Notes: generated from the letters alone by a model not told the origin. A stretch of 64,000 nucleotides of DNA from JBBRHQ01 sp963738305 (GCA_963738305.1 CAVTVU010000005.1:1-64000), one strand, 5' to 3'; numbered from the stretch's first letter, positions 1 through 8,490 are shown. Program-made: numbers and translations.

Positions 1-1
1 A

Positions 2-400
2 CAGACCGGTGGCTTCGAGGGCTGTTTGAACCTCGGCCCTGCCAAAGCCGAGCGTCTCGAACCGGATGATCTTCCCATCGCGCAACTTCCACGAAAGGAG
101 GATGCGATCACCAACCTGAGCATCGCTTCGCGGTATCCGAGTCGAGAAACGACCCAAGACGACGATCTCGTCGCCACGGTCAAAGAACCGGTCGACCTCG
201 AGACGGCCGGGCAGAATGTCCCACTGCGCCCGCCAGACAGCGCTGACTTCGGCGACACCCCGCCTCGTTCCCGGCTCGACTGCCGTCGGGAGCTGGACGT
301 ACTCGATCCCGGGATCGACGTAACCGAGCAGTTCGTCGATGTCCCGGCGGTTCCAGGCATCGATCACGCGCCGCACGATCTCCACGTTCTCCTGCGACAT
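2..400 (-). CDS. SnoaL-like (NTF2-fold) protein, 3' end cut by window edge
   Basis: Read on the minus strand from ATG at 400, the frame stays open for 133 codons to the window edge, so the C-terminus is missing. It begins MSQENVEIVRRVIDAWN, the usual opening of the SnoaL-like/nuclear-transport-factor-2 family, and has the family's middle pattern (DPGIEYVQLP, then DRFFDRGDEIVVLGRF, then LRDGKIIRFE). The family forms a small alpha+beta cone that binds a ligand or acts as an isomerase or hydrolase. The substrate cannot be told from sequence. It is the first of three paralogues in tandem on this strand (also 478-816 and 1292-1687). Its upstream flank (398-436) closely matches the flank of the third copy, so the unit was probably duplicated with its control region. 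Confidence 0.8.
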   Translation of the reverse strand, partial: MSQENVEIVRRVIDAWNRRDIDELLGYVDPGIEYVQLPTAVEPGTRRGVAEVSAVWRAQWDILPGRLEVDRFFDRGDEIVVLGRFSTRIPRSDAQVGDRILLSWKLRDGKIIRFETLGFGRAEVQTALEATGL

Positions 401-441
401 CGCCTGCGCAGTATCCCGCTCTGTCCGTTGCCTGGCTGAGT

Positions 442-464
442 AGGTGTTACGTCAAGGGCAGAAC
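442..464. repeat. 23-bp direct repeat, copy 1
   Basis: An identical 23-bp word (starts aggtgttacgtc, ends gggcagaac) occurs here and at 1251-1273. Each copy lies 13-18 bp beyond the stop codon of a SnoaL-like gene (478-816 and 1292-1687), so it is part of the duplicated 3' flank. It has no strong self-complementarity and does not look like a terminator. I read it as a remnant of tandem duplication. Confidence 0.75.
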
Positions 465-477
465 TCCGTCAGCTTGC

Positions 478-816
478 CTACGCCGACAGCCCGGCGGCTT
501 CGACGGCGTAAGTCAGATCCGTCTCGACGCCGCTCAGCTTGGCGCGTCCGCTCATTCTCAGGACCGCGATGACCGTGGCTTCTCCTGCATCGATGACATC
601 GACGGGCTCGACCCCGACGTCGTCGAACAGGTCGAGCCAATCCTGCACGTAGGCGCGAAGGGCCTCCTTGCCGTGGATCGGGCCGTCGTCATCGAGCGCG
701 CCCTCCGCAGCCCGGTGGTCAATGTCGTCCGTGAAGTACTCGAGCCAGGTGGCCAGGTCTCCACGGTTGTAGGCCGCAGCCGCGTCGAGGACGATCTCCA
801 CGTTCTCCTGCGACAT
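478..816 (-). CDS. SnoaL-like protein, short C-terminal sheet
   Basis: 112 residues from the ATG at 816. An upstream in-frame start at 861 exists, but MSQENVEIVLDAAAAYNRGD matches the family start and the sister genes. The NTF2-like core is visible (DLATWLEYFTDDIDHR, then IHGKEALRAYVQDWLDLF, then VIDAGEATVIAVLRMSG). The tail is odd. The usual stretch of 15-20 residues between the TYA strand and the final EAAGLS motif, normally a strand with RDGKI and a basic loop, is absent, so TYAV runs straight into EAAGLSA. This looks like an in-frame deletion of the last beta-strand, and the protein may be unstable or changed in ligand binding. Ligand unknown. Confidence 0.75.
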   Translation of the reverse strand: MSQENVEIVLDAAAAYNRGDLATWLEYFTDDIDHRAAEGALDDDGPIHGKEALRAYVQDWLDLFDDVGVEPVDVIDAGEATVIAVLRMSGRAKLSGVETDLTYAVEAAGLSA

Positions 817-881
817 CGCCGCTAATCCTCTTGAGATCGCCCGCGTACGAACGGCCGTCACTTATCGAGTAGTCGATGCGA

Positions 882-1178
882 TTACAGAGGCGGTGCGCCA
901 GGATTGGAGAGCGGGTAGTGCTCGACGGTAGGCATCCAGTCGCTCAACTCGGGGGTTACCGGCTCGAAGTGGCACGCGCCTCCAAGCTCCTCGGGGCAGA
1001 AGCATTCGGGCATCTTGCATGCGAGCTGCGTGATGTAACCCTGCTCGGCTGCCTTGATGAGGATCTTCTTCGCGCCCAGAGCCTTCAACTTGGCTGCAGC
1101 CGCTCGGCCGCTCAGGATCCCGCTCAACCCTCGACATGTACCAACGTTATAGCTCTGAACCCCGCAGCGTTGGCTCAA
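882..1178 (-). CDS. Hypothetical Cys/His-containing small protein
   Basis: An open frame of up to 98 residues with GC-rich third positions in its C-terminal two-thirds. No family is recognised firmly. The C-terminal half holds a cysteine/histidine cluster (CKMPECFCPEELGGACHF) followed by an acidic/aromatic stretch ending DWMPTVEHYPLSN. The cluster could bind a metal, and similar short cores occur in actinobacterial proteins of unknown role, but I cannot assign one. The start is uncertain: TTG at 1178 and TTG at 1127 are both possible, and the first 17 codons have poor third-position bias, which favours the shorter form. It lies between two SnoaL-like paralogues on the same strand. Confidence 0.5.
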   Translation of the reverse strand: MSQRCGVQSYNVGTCRGLSGILSGRAAAAKLKALGAKKILIKAAEQGYITQLACKMPECFCPEELGGACHFEPVTPELSDWMPTVEHYPLSNPGAPPL

Positions 1179-1250
1179 GCGATATGGCCTCAGCCTGAGG
1201 CGAGCGTGATCTCGCCTGACGCCGGCCTGTTCTGGCCTGATTAGCCGAGA

Positions 1251-1273
1251 AGGTGTTACGTCAAGGGCAGAAC
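1251..1273. repeat. 23-bp direct repeat, copy 2
   Basis: Second identical copy of the word at 442-464, again just beyond the stop codon of a minus-strand SnoaL-like gene (1292-1687). The adjoining coding ends are also near-identical (both encode an EAAGLS tail), supporting duplication of the whole 3' end. Confidence 0.75.
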
Positions 1274-1291
1274 GCCCGATCGGCCTTGGCC

Positions 1292-1687
1292 CTACTCCGA
1301 CAGCCCGGCGGCTTCGAGGGCCTCTTGGCGCTCCTGATAGAGACAGACTCGCACGATCGACTCGTCGTGAATCGTCCAGACCCAGACGCCGCGAGCCTGG
1401 ACCTCGACCCCATCGCGTCCCCGCGCCACGTTCGTAAACGGCATTACAACGTCTTCTCCTGCGTCGATCAGCTCGTCGGCGCCGATCGTAACGGATTCCC
1501 AGCTGTCGATGAACGTCGTTAGCAGGCTTCGAAATTGTTCAAGGTCGAACACGCCACGGTCGATGCCGACGGCCCGCGTCTGGTCGAACTCGAAATCCGG
1601 AATCACGTCCTTGAACGAGGCGTCGACATCCCCCCGGTTGAAGGCATCGATTGCGGCGCGAACGATCTCCACGTTCTCCTGCGACAT
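1292..1687 (-). CDS. SnoaL-like (NTF2-fold) protein
   Basis: 131 residues from ATG at 1687. The frame is open further upstream to 1909 but that extension is arginine-rich and unlike coding sequence. The family start MSQENVEIVRAAIDAFNRGD is followed by a complete NTF2-like domain: FEFDQTRAVGIDRGVF, a helix with RSLLTTFIDSW, then the paired strands GEDVVMPFTNVARG and VWVWTIHDESIVRVCLYQ, and the end motif EALEAAGLSE. Unlike the copy at 478-816, this one has the full C-terminal sheet. It is the third paralogue of the tandem group. The sequence 5' of its start resembles that of copy one. A role as a ligand-binding or small hydrolase/isomerase enzyme is family inference only. Confidence 0.82.
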   Translation of the reverse strand: MSQENVEIVRAAIDAFNRGDVDASFKDVIPDFEFDQTRAVGIDRGVFDLEQFRSLLTTFIDSWESVTIGADELIDAGEDVVMPFTNVARGRDGVEVQARGVWVWTIHDESIVRVCLYQERQEALEAAGLSE

Positions 1688-1830
1688 CGCCTGCGCAGTA
1701 TGTCGCTCTGGCCGTGGCCCAGCAGAACACGGACACGTTCTGGTGGCCGGTGTACCGAGCCGTTCGGTCACTGAACGGCGCCAAACCCGCATCGCCAGAT
1801 TGCCCGGAGACGGAATAACAAGATCGCCGG

Positions 1831-2876
1831 GTGCGGGTACCTCGACGCTTCCGACTCGGTTGCGCGAAGAGCGTTGCGGTCGTTTCCGCCTCTCTGGTTG
1901 CGATGGCACTGGCCCCGGCGCTCTGCTCTGCTGCCCCGCAGATCGCCGCGGCCGGGGACGTCGCCTGCCCGCCGTCGCACGTTGCCTTCAATCGCGGCCG
2001 TGGCACCGACACCAAGTGCCATCAGTGCTGCTCTACCACGCCGGGTTCGACGCGATCCTTCCGCTCGGCGATCTGATCGAGCCGGATCCGACCCTGCGCA
2101 ACTTCCGCGGTGTCTGGGCTTCCACCTGGGGGCGGCTGAAGCAGCGGACGTATCCGGCGATCGGCAACCACGAGTATGGGCTCCCCAACGCGCGCGGCTA
2201 CTTCGACTACTTCGATGGCGTCGGCCGCAACAAGGGCCGGGCCGGGCCGAGGAGGAGGGGCTGGTACTCCTACGATCTCGGCCGCTGGCACCTGATCTCG
2301 CTGAACGCGAATTGCGAGCACATCGGCTGCGGCAACTCCTCCCGGGAGGTCGTCTGGCTGCGGCACAACCTCCGCAACCATCCCGATCGCTGCGTCCTCG
2401 CCTACTGGCATCAGCCGCTCTTCTCCTCGGGCGAGCACCCGGATGAGGAGCAGGTTCGCCCCTTCTGGCGAGCCCTCCATGCCGCCGGCGCGGACGTCGT
2501 CCTGAACGGACACGAGCATCTCTACGAGCGATTCGCCCCGCAGACCCCCGGCGGACGGCTCGATCGAAAAAGCGGCATCGTCCAGTTCACGGTCGGCACC
2601 GGCGGCCGGTCGCAATTCCCCTTCACCCACCACGCGAGAAACAGTCGCCGGCGGATCGCCGACCGGTTCGGGATCCTGCGGATGCGATTGGGTCGCGGGC
2701 GCTACCACTGGCGATTCGTCGATGAGAACCACCGCACCCTCGACCGCGGCTCACGTCGCTGCACGCCGATCGGGCCGGCTGTTCGGAATCCGAAGAAAGG
2801 CAAGAAGGGCCACGGCAAGAAGGGCCACGGCAAGAAAGGCTCGATTCGTCGCGACCCGTCGCCCCGCCGGTGGTAG
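1831..2876 (+). pseudogene. Secreted metallophosphoesterase (PAP-like), frameshifted
   Basis: Two reading frames together make one calcineurin-like phosphoesterase. The first (GTG at 1831) gives a signal peptide, SASLVAMALAPALCSA, then IAAAGDVACPPSH and TKCHQ. Near 2020 the frame changes and continues LLYHAGFDAILPLGD, GNHEYGLPNARGYFDYF, LISLNANCEH, YWHQPLFSSGEH and VVLNGHEHLYERF. These supply the GD, GNHE, WHxP and GHEH metal-site motifs of the family. About four to five residues seem missing at the junction, so this is a small deletion rather than one lost base. The C-terminus carries a basic tail with GKKGH repeated. Such enzymes are exported phosphatases or phosphodiesterases. As written the product would be truncated after about 70 residues. 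Confidence 0.72.
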
Positions 2877-2919
2877 CGTTGACAGCGGATCGATCAACGC
2901 CCACTCGGAAGGGGTCGCT

Positions 2920-3309
2920 ATGACTGACACGCTCAAGGGAGCCTGCTTGTGCGACGGGGTGGAGTACGAGGTTCAGGATCCTGAGGCGCTCGGCTACTGC
3001 CACTGCACTCGCTGTCAGCGGTGGACCGGCTCGAGCCTCGCGGGTGTGCTCGTCGACAAGGAGAACTTCCGATTCACCAAGGGCGAGGACCTGGTCACCC
3101 GCTACGAGAGTGAGTTCGCGCCGCGCAATTTCTGCGGCAACTGCGGATCCAGCATCTACGACGACCTGGGTGAGCAGTACTTCGTGGCCGCGGGACTGAT
3201 GCGCGAGCTCGACCTCGATCCCAGCTTCCACCTCCAGGTCGCCTACAAGGCGAACTGGCACGAGATCGGCGACGACGCGCCGCAGTACGCCGAGAACCCG
3301 CCGGGCTGA
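2920..3309 (+). CDS. GFA-family (Mss4-fold) zinc protein
   Basis: 129 residues from ATG at 2920, preceded by GGAAGGGG. The zinc cysteines of the GFA (glutathione-dependent formaldehyde-activating) family are present: CLCDGV near residue 9, CHCTRC near 28-33, and CGNCGSS near 68-74. The frame is open upstream into the phosphoesterase tail, but this start gives the family's normal length. The fold binds structural and sometimes catalytic zinc. Most members have no proven glutathione-formaldehyde activity, so only the family is assigned. It is a monocistronic gene facing the gspE-like gene, with about 40 bp between the two stops. Confidence 0.85.
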   Translation: MTDTLKGACLCDGVEYEVQDPEALGYCHCTRCQRWTGSSLAGVLVDKENFRFTKGEDLVTRYESEFAPRNFCGNCGSSIYDDLGEQYFVAAGLMRELDLDPSFHLQVAYKANWHEIGDDAPQYAENPPG

Positions 3310-3350
3310 CGCGCAGCCGCGGGGGCGAAGCCGGCCCGGGATCTCCTGGC

Positions 3351-5054
3351 TCAGCCGCCGAAGACGCGCAGGATCTCCTGCGCGGAAGTGATGCCCTGCT
3401 GGACCTTCTCGAGGCCGTCATCGGTGAGCGTCCTCATCCCCGCTCGCTGTGCGGCCGCCGCTATCTCGACTGCTGAACCTCGTTCCAGGATCAAAGCGCG
3501 GATCTCGTCGTTGAGAGTCATCACCTCGTAGATCCCGATTCGTCCCAGGTAGCCGGTGCCGCGACAGTTGGCGCAGCCCACCGGCCCGAAGGCGTCCAGA
3601 TCCTCCGGGGCAGTGCCGAGGCCGCTTTGCGCGAGCTCGGCAGCGGTGATGCGAACCGGTGCCCGGCATGCCTCGCAGAGCCTGCGGGCGAGCCCCTGCG
3701 CCACCACACACTGGACGCCCGACGCGACGAGGAACGGCTCGATTCCCATCTCGATCAACCGGGCGGGCGCCATCGGCGCGCCGCTCGTATGCAGGGTGGA
3801 GAAGACGAGATGCCCCGTAAGCGCCGATTCGATCGCGATCTGTGCCGTTTCCCGGTCGCGGATCTCGCCGACCATCATCACGTCAGGATCCGAGCGGATC
3901 ATCGAGCGCAGCCCGGAGGCGAAGGTGAGCCCGGCCTTCGGGTTGACCTGCACCTGCTTGACTCCGTCAAGCTCATATTCGACAGGGTCCTCGATGGCGA
4001 TCAGGGTGCGTTCACGCGTGTTAACCGCGTCGAGGGCCGCATAGAGCGTGGTGGTCTTCCCGGCGCCGGTCGGTCCCGTGACCAGAACCGCCCCCTGCAC
4101 CTGCCTGATCGCGTGTTCCAGCCGGGCACGCTCGCCGGGCGCCAGGCCGAGATGATCGAGATCGACAAAACCCCGGTCCTTGTCCAGGATCCGGAGGACC
4201 ACCGACTCGCCACGCATGATCGGCAGCGTCGAGACCCGTAGGTCGACAGACCTGCCATCGACCGCGAGGCGCATGCGTCCGTCCTGGGGGATCCTCCGCT
4301 CCGCGATGTTCAGCTCGGCCATGATCTTGATTCGCGACACCAGGCCGGGAACGAGTTCGGCAGGGACGGTGGTCGAATCCGCCACGATTCCGTCGATTCG
4401 CTGGCGGACCCGCATGTCGCCGTCGCGGGGATCGAAATGGATGTCCGAGGCACCACGGGTGACGGCATCGGTGATCAGGGTGTTGACGAGCTGCACGACG
4501 GGGGCCTCATCCGCCGACTCCCGCATCTCGATCACGTTCGACTGCTCAGGGGCAGGGGCGTGTTTCTCTTCGTAGAGGGGGTCCGACAACCCCGCGACCC
4601 GGTCGATCGCTGCCTCCAACTTCTCGTGTGAGCTCATCGCGAGGCGGCCGTTGTAGCCGGTGATGATCGCGATGTCGTCAAGCCCGACCAGGTTCGCGGG
4701 GTTTGACGTCGCGATCAGGATCGTCCGCTCGTCCAGGAAGCGGATCGGCATCGCCTGGTAATTCCGGGCCTGTGCGGTGCTGACCAGGCTCGCGGCCCCC
4801 TTGTCGACCTCGAAGACCTCGAGGTCGACGAACGGCAGGTTGTTGCGCTCGGCCAGTGCGCGAGAGAGCTGCTCCGAGGAGACCGCGCCCGAGGCGACCA
4901 GGACAGCGCCGAGGGGACGCCCGCTGGCGCGCGCTTCGGCGACGGCCTGCTCCACGGTGTCCCGGTCGACGAATCCCAGCTCGACGACGACGTCCCCGAA
5001 GCGGCGGATGTCAGAGCGAGCACGGCCGCTCGGGGGAATCAGCCCAGCAGGCAT
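3351..5054 (-). CDS. GspE/PilB-type secretion or pilus assembly ATPase
   Basis: 567 residues from ATG at 5054. A GTG at 5087 would add 11 residues, and the open frame runs still further but overlaps the divergent gene at 5175. Domains in order: a T2SSE N-terminal domain (about 15-160), then the ATPase domain with GPTGAGKTTT (Walker A, about 327-336), an Asp box (IAIEDPVEYE), a Walker B region (RSDPDVMMVGEIRD), a His box (LVFSTLHTSG), and zinc-binding CEAC and CANC pairs with the GTGYLGRIGIYE end. It powers pilin or pseudopilin assembly at the inner membrane. The LHTSGAPMAPARLIEMG stretch differs slightly from the common LHTNDAP motif. No pilin, GspF or GspD gene is nearby, so it is an orphan within this window. 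Confidence 0.9.
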   Translation of the reverse strand: MPAGLIPPSGRARSDIRRFGDVVVELGFVDRDTVEQAVAEARASGRPLGAVLVASGAVSSEQLSRALAERNNLPFVDLEVFEVDKGAASLVSTAQARNYQAMPIRFLDERTILIATSNPANLVGLDDIAIITGYNGRLAMSSHEKLEAAIDRVAGLSDPLYEEKHAPAPEQSNVIEMRESADEAPVVQLVNTLITDAVTRGASDIHFDPRDGDMRVRQRIDGIVADSTTVPAELVPGLVSRIKIMAELNIAERRIPQDGRMRLAVDGRSVDLRVSTLPIMRGESVVLRILDKDRGFVDLDHLGLAPGERARLEHAIRQVQGAVLVTGPTGAGKTTTLYAALDAVNTRERTLIAIEDPVEYELDGVKQVQVNPKAGLTFASGLRSMIRSDPDVMMVGEIRDRETAQIAIESALTGHLVFSTLHTSGAPMAPARLIEMGIEPFLVASGVQCVVAQGLARRLCEACRAPVRITAAELAQSGLGTAPEDLDAFGPVGCANCRGTGYLGRIGIYEVMTLNDEIRALILERGSAVEIAAAAQRAGMRTLTDDGLEKVQQGITSAQEILRVFGG

Positions 5055-5174
5055 TTCGCCGGGCGTGGTCTGGGTTTGTGAGCTCACCGTCTCATCTATC
5101 GGCAGGTTGGGCTCGACTTCAAGTCCTGGGCCCAAGCCCACCGGCCCGCTGAGCCGCCGGTAGGCTCGGGGGCG

Positions 5175-5798
5175 GTGAGCGACCTCCGGCCCTGGGATCT
5201 TGCCGGCAGCTACCTCGAGTCCTGCAACTGCGAGGCGATCTGCCCGTGCCGGAGGATCGGCGGGCGCCAGGGTGGGCGCTCCACCTACGGGATCTGCCTC
5301 GGAACCCTGTCGTGGGCTATCGAGAGCGGCCGCGCCGGCGAGGCCGACCTCTCCGGTCTCAACGTCGTGCTCGCCCAGGTATACGACGACGACGAGCCCG
5401 GCTCGCCCTGGCGGTTCTTCCTGTATCTCGACGAGCGAGCGGACAGGCGGCAGCGCGAGGCGCTTGAGGAGATCTACCTGGGGCGTCTTGGCGGCACTCC
5501 GCAGAAGCAGTTTCCCTGGGCCTTCAAGTCCAGCGAGCTGCTGGGAGTGCGCGCGGTCCCGATCGAGATCGACCACACTCCTGGCCGGGGATGGTTCCGC
5601 GCCGGCGAGGAAGTAACGGTGCGAATCCGCGGGCCGGTCCCCGACCAGGAGCCGACGACCTGCATAATCCCGGGGCATCACCAGCCGGGCAGGGAGGTTT
5701 ACACCGAGACGCTCGCGGTGGCCGCTCCTCCGCTCGAGTTCGAGTTCACGGGCAACTGCGCCTACGAATCGAGCTTCGCCTACTCGTCAGCCGACTGA
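5175..5798 (+). CDS. DUF1326 domain protein
   Basis: 207 residues from GTG at 5175. It opens with the family signature ESCNCEAICPC (residues 16-26), a cysteine cluster that may bind a metal or heme-like group. Later parts are typical: a GxCxGxLxW stretch, YLGRLGGTPQKQFPW, and the end FTGNCAYESSFAYSS. Function of DUF1326 is not established. It is transcribed divergently from the gspE-like gene and faces the DUF1254 gene, with only 8 bp between the stops. Confidence 0.87.
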   Translation: MSDLRPWDLAGSYLESCNCEAICPCRRIGGRQGGRSTYGICLGTLSWAIESGRAGEADLSGLNVVLAQVYDDDEPGSPWRFFLYLDERADRRQREALEEIYLGRLGGTPQKQFPWAFKSSELLGVRAVPIEIDHTPGRGWFRAGEEVTVRIRGPVPDQEPTTCIIPGHHQPGREVYTETLAVAAPPLEFEFTGNCAYESSFAYSSAD

Positions 5799-5806
5799 CC
5801 GCGAGC

Positions 5807-7351
5807 CTAGCTCGCGCAGGGAATGCCGGCCGACGTCGTGCCGTCGTTCGCGCACGGCAGCAGGGTCGGGCCGTGCCAACCCTTGCCGCTGACCACGCCC
5901 TGGATTCCCTTGTCGGAGAGGCCGTAGAGGCGGATCAGCAGGCGGAAGCCCTGCGTCGGGCTCGAGGCCGGGGGAGAGGGGAGCCAGTTCTTGGCCTGCG
6001 CCGGGTTGCTCGGCGCCGTTGGCTGGATGTAGATGTCCAGCGAGCCGTCGCTGTTGTACTTCAGGTGGCTGCGGTCGTTGACCAGATAGCGGTTCTTCGG
6101 GTTGTCGACGAGGAAGCCATCGTTGTCGTAGAGGGTCATCGACCAGAAGAACTTGACCGGCGGGTGGGAGGTCCCCGGCGTGAAGTGGGCGACATAGCGC
6201 TTGGTTCCGGTCAGCGGAGCCCGCGTGCGGTCGAACAGGGCGAGCGGATAGACCGACACCCAGGGCAGCGGCGCCCCGATCCCAGCCTGGTCCACCATCG
6301 CCCGCTTGCGGTAGTCGGTGCCGTACCTGCCTGTCCTCGCCGCCAGCCAGCCGTTCAGGTCGTCGAACTTCGCCAGGTAGTCACCGACGATGTTGCCCCT
6401 CACCTTTCCGGGGCCCTGGGTGACCGCGTCGCGCAGGGCCTGAAGCTGCGCGTCGTTCAGTTTGCCGTTCGCCACGGGGTGGCGACCTGGACCGATCCCC
6501 AGCGTCTTCAGCTTGGCCAGCATCGGCGCGTCGGTCTGCGGCGGAGGAAAGCGCTTCAGCTGATCGCCGAGCGCGTCGAAGAAGATCGCCGGGTCTTCGC
6601 CCGGGCCGGTGCCCGGGACGTGCGCGTCGTTCGCCTTGCGGTCCGGCCGCTTCGGCTTGGGCGGCTCATACGCATAGGGATGCTTCGGATCCCATTTCCG
6701 CAGTGGGACGATCCGGTAGGTGCGCTGGATCTTCCGCACGTTGTGGAGGTCCTTCGGGCCGTAGATCAGAGTGCGGCCGATCACCCAGACGCGGTTCTGG
6801 GGCGCGCTGATCCTCTTCAGCCCCTTCGGCGCGCGGCCCTTCCAACCCGGCGGGGTGATCAGGTAATCGCCGTCGCCGTAGCCGCGCGGGGGGGAGCCGA
6901 TGTTGGCGAAGTTCTCCTCGTAGGGCTCGAGCAGCTCCAGCACGTGGAAGCGCTTCGTGCCCCGGGCCGTGTGGATCACGAGCGGCCCCCTCCTCAGGTC
7001 CAGCCAGGCCATCGAGTAGAGCGTGTCGTTGTTGGGCGCAACCACCTTTCGGTCCTTGGCATCGGCCAGCTTGGTGAAGTGGCTGAACTGGTTGACCGGG
7101 CCACCGCCGCGACCGTTGGGCACATCGACGCTCGTGCTCGTGCGGAAGACGCGGTCCATGTTGAGCACCGGTATCCCGTACTCATAGCCCTGGGTCGCCA
7201 CCGTCAGCGCGGCCTCGTACTGCGCCTTCTGTTCCGGATCGCTCGGGTCATAGGCGGCGAAGGCCGGGCCGGCAGTGACGGCGAGGGCCGCGGTGACGGC
7301 GAGCGCCGCGGCGAGCAGCCGACGTGTGCGGCGGGGGATGGCGGGTGGCAT
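5807..7351 (-). CDS. Secreted DUF1254/DUF1214 domain protein
   Basis: 514 residues from ATG at 7351. A further ATG at 7381 would only add an acidic stretch before the signal peptide. A twin-arginine-poor Sec signal is visible (RRTRRLLAAALAVTAALAVTAGPAFA). The DUF1254 part follows with RVVAPNNDTLYSMAWLDLR-like sequence (KVVAPNNDTLYS) and LEPYEENFANIGS. The DUF1214 part near the C-terminus contains FFWSMTLYDNDGFLVDN and the NRYLVNDRSHLKYNSDG pattern with IYIQ. This architecture is widespread and unassigned. Proteins of this type are exported and sometimes called putative exported proteins of unknown catalytic role. Confidence 0.85.
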   Translation of the reverse strand: MPPAIPRRTRRLLAAALAVTAALAVTAGPAFAAYDPSDPEQKAQYEAALTVATQGYEYGIPVLNMDRVFRTSTSVDVPNGRGGGPVNQFSHFTKLADAKDRKVVAPNNDTLYSMAWLDLRRGPLVIHTARGTKRFHVLELLEPYEENFANIGSPPRGYGDGDYLITPPGWKGRAPKGLKRISAPQNRVWVIGRTLIYGPKDLHNVRKIQRTYRIVPLRKWDPKHPYAYEPPKPKRPDRKANDAHVPGTGPGEDPAIFFDALGDQLKRFPPPQTDAPMLAKLKTLGIGPGRHPVANGKLNDAQLQALRDAVTQGPGKVRGNIVGDYLAKFDDLNGWLAARTGRYGTDYRKRAMVDQAGIGAPLPWVSVYPLALFDRTRAPLTGTKRYVAHFTPGTSHPPVKFFWSMTLYDNDGFLVDNPKNRYLVNDRSHLKYNSDGSLDIYIQPTAPSNPAQAKNWLPSPPASSPTQGFRLLIRLYGLSDKGIQGVVSGKGWHGPTLLPCANDGTTSAGIPCAS

Positions 7352-7497
7352 CTGGCGGGGCTCCTCGGTGTTCGGGTCCACGGCGTAGAACCCTATGCGG
7401 TGCGAATCGATGCGTCGTGCCGGCCGCTCAGATCTCCAGCCGCTCGCCCTCGGGGTCGAGCTCGCGGAGGATCCGGCTATCTATCTTGGCGAGAACG

Positions 7498-8490
7498 ATG
7501 CTTCCCGAGGACGCCCACACCTCTCGACCCTGGCGCATCCACGAGTTCACGCGCGACTTCCGGCTCGAGGACGTCTGGGCTCTGCCGACGCCGGGCGGCC
7601 GGGACGACTTTTCACGGCTAATCGGGCAGTTTGCCTCGGCCGATCCGTCGCGAAGCCTGCCCGGCCCCGCCGGCACGTTGTGGACGCTGCGATGGAGGAT
7701 CGGGGAGCTGTTCGGCTGGGACGATGAGGACGACGGCCTCGGCAGGGTCCCGACTCTGCGCGCCCGCCTGCCGGAGGATCTGCGCGCCGCCCCGCGCGGA
7801 CCCGAGTTCGACTCCCTTCCCTTCACCCCGCTCTACCTGCTCTCCGACGAGTGGGCCGCGGAGATCGCGAACCGGACCGTGCACGCCGTCATGCACATCG
7901 GCTGGGTCCCTGACGCGCGCGGTGGCTACCGAGGCCAGATGGCCGTCCTGGTGAAGCCAAATGGTTTCTTCGGCACCGCCTACATGGCCGCGATCAGGCC
8001 GTTCCGGCACCTGCTTGTCTACCCGCCGCTGATGCGGCTGATCGAGCGGCGGTGGACGGCACGCGCCGGGGATTGGAAGGTCCTCTACGACGCGGATTGC
8101 GACTTCTGCAAGTGGCTGCTCGCCAAGCTGCTCCGACATGATCGGGTAGGGCGCCTGCGGCCGATCGCGCTGCAGCGACCCGAGGCGAGTGATCTCCTCT
8201 CGGACCTCGCGCCTGCGGAGCGACTGGCCTCGTGGCACCTGATCACTCCGACCGGCGAGCGGATCTCGGCGGGCGCGGCCCTCGCGCCGGCGCTGAGACT
8301 GCTGCCGCGGGGGCGGCTCCCGGCCGCGGCCTGCGAATGGTTCCCTGGGCTGACCGAACGTGGTTACCGCTGGGCGGCCGAGCATCGCGGGCAGCTCTCC
8401 AGGTGGGTACCGGCCGGCTCCAAACGGCGCGCAGGCGAGTGCGTCCACCGGCGCGAGCGACCGCTCAGGAGCCGCTCACGCGGGGAATGA
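7498..8490 (+). CDS. DUF2867 - DCC (DUF393) two-domain protein
   Basis: 330 residues from ATG at 7498. The N-terminal half (about 10-190) matches DUF2867-like proteins: FTRDFRLEDVWALPTPGG, LRWRIGELFGWD, and VHAVMHIGWVPD followed by VLVKPNGFFGTAYMAAIRPFR. From about residue 197 a DCC (DUF393) thiol-oxidoreductase-like domain begins: KVLYDADCDFCKWL, with the DxxCxxC motif, then an ISAGAALAPALRLLP segment. DCC proteins are thioredoxin-like and probably redox active. The two parts are in one uninterrupted frame, so this is a fusion. The 3' end overlaps the convergent LLM oxidoreductase gene by 26 bp. Confidence 0.8.
   Translation: MLPEDAHTSRPWRIHEFTRDFRLEDVWALPTPGGRDDFSRLIGQFASADPSRSLPGPAGTLWTLRWRIGELFGWDDEDDGLGRVPTLRARLPEDLRAAPRGPEFDSLPFTPLYLLSDEWAAEIANRTVHAVMHIGWVPDARGGYRGQMAVLVKPNGFFGTAYMAAIRPFRHLLVYPPLMRLIERRWTARAGDWKVLYDADCDFCKWLLAKLLRHDRVGRLRPIALQRPEASDLLSDLAPAERLASWHLITPTGERISAGAALAPALRLLPRGRLPAAACEWFPGLTERGYRWAAEHRGQLSRWVPAGSKRRAGECVHRRERPLRSRSRGE

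Noticed and set aside
2790..2850. Repeat-like GGCCACGGCAAGAAG units, considered as a VNTR
   Set aside because: Only about three short units inside a coding tail (GKKGH); too few to call a repeat locus.
2022..3261. Long minus-strand frames opposite the phosphoesterase and GFA genes
   Set aside because: The plus strand carries clear catalytic motifs in this stretch, and the minus frames have no family match.
5591..7621. Very long plus-strand open frame (676 codons) opposite the DUF1254 gene
   Set aside because: It is rich in Arg/Val/Gly and has no family sequence; it is the shadow of the high-GC third positions of the real gene on the minus strand.
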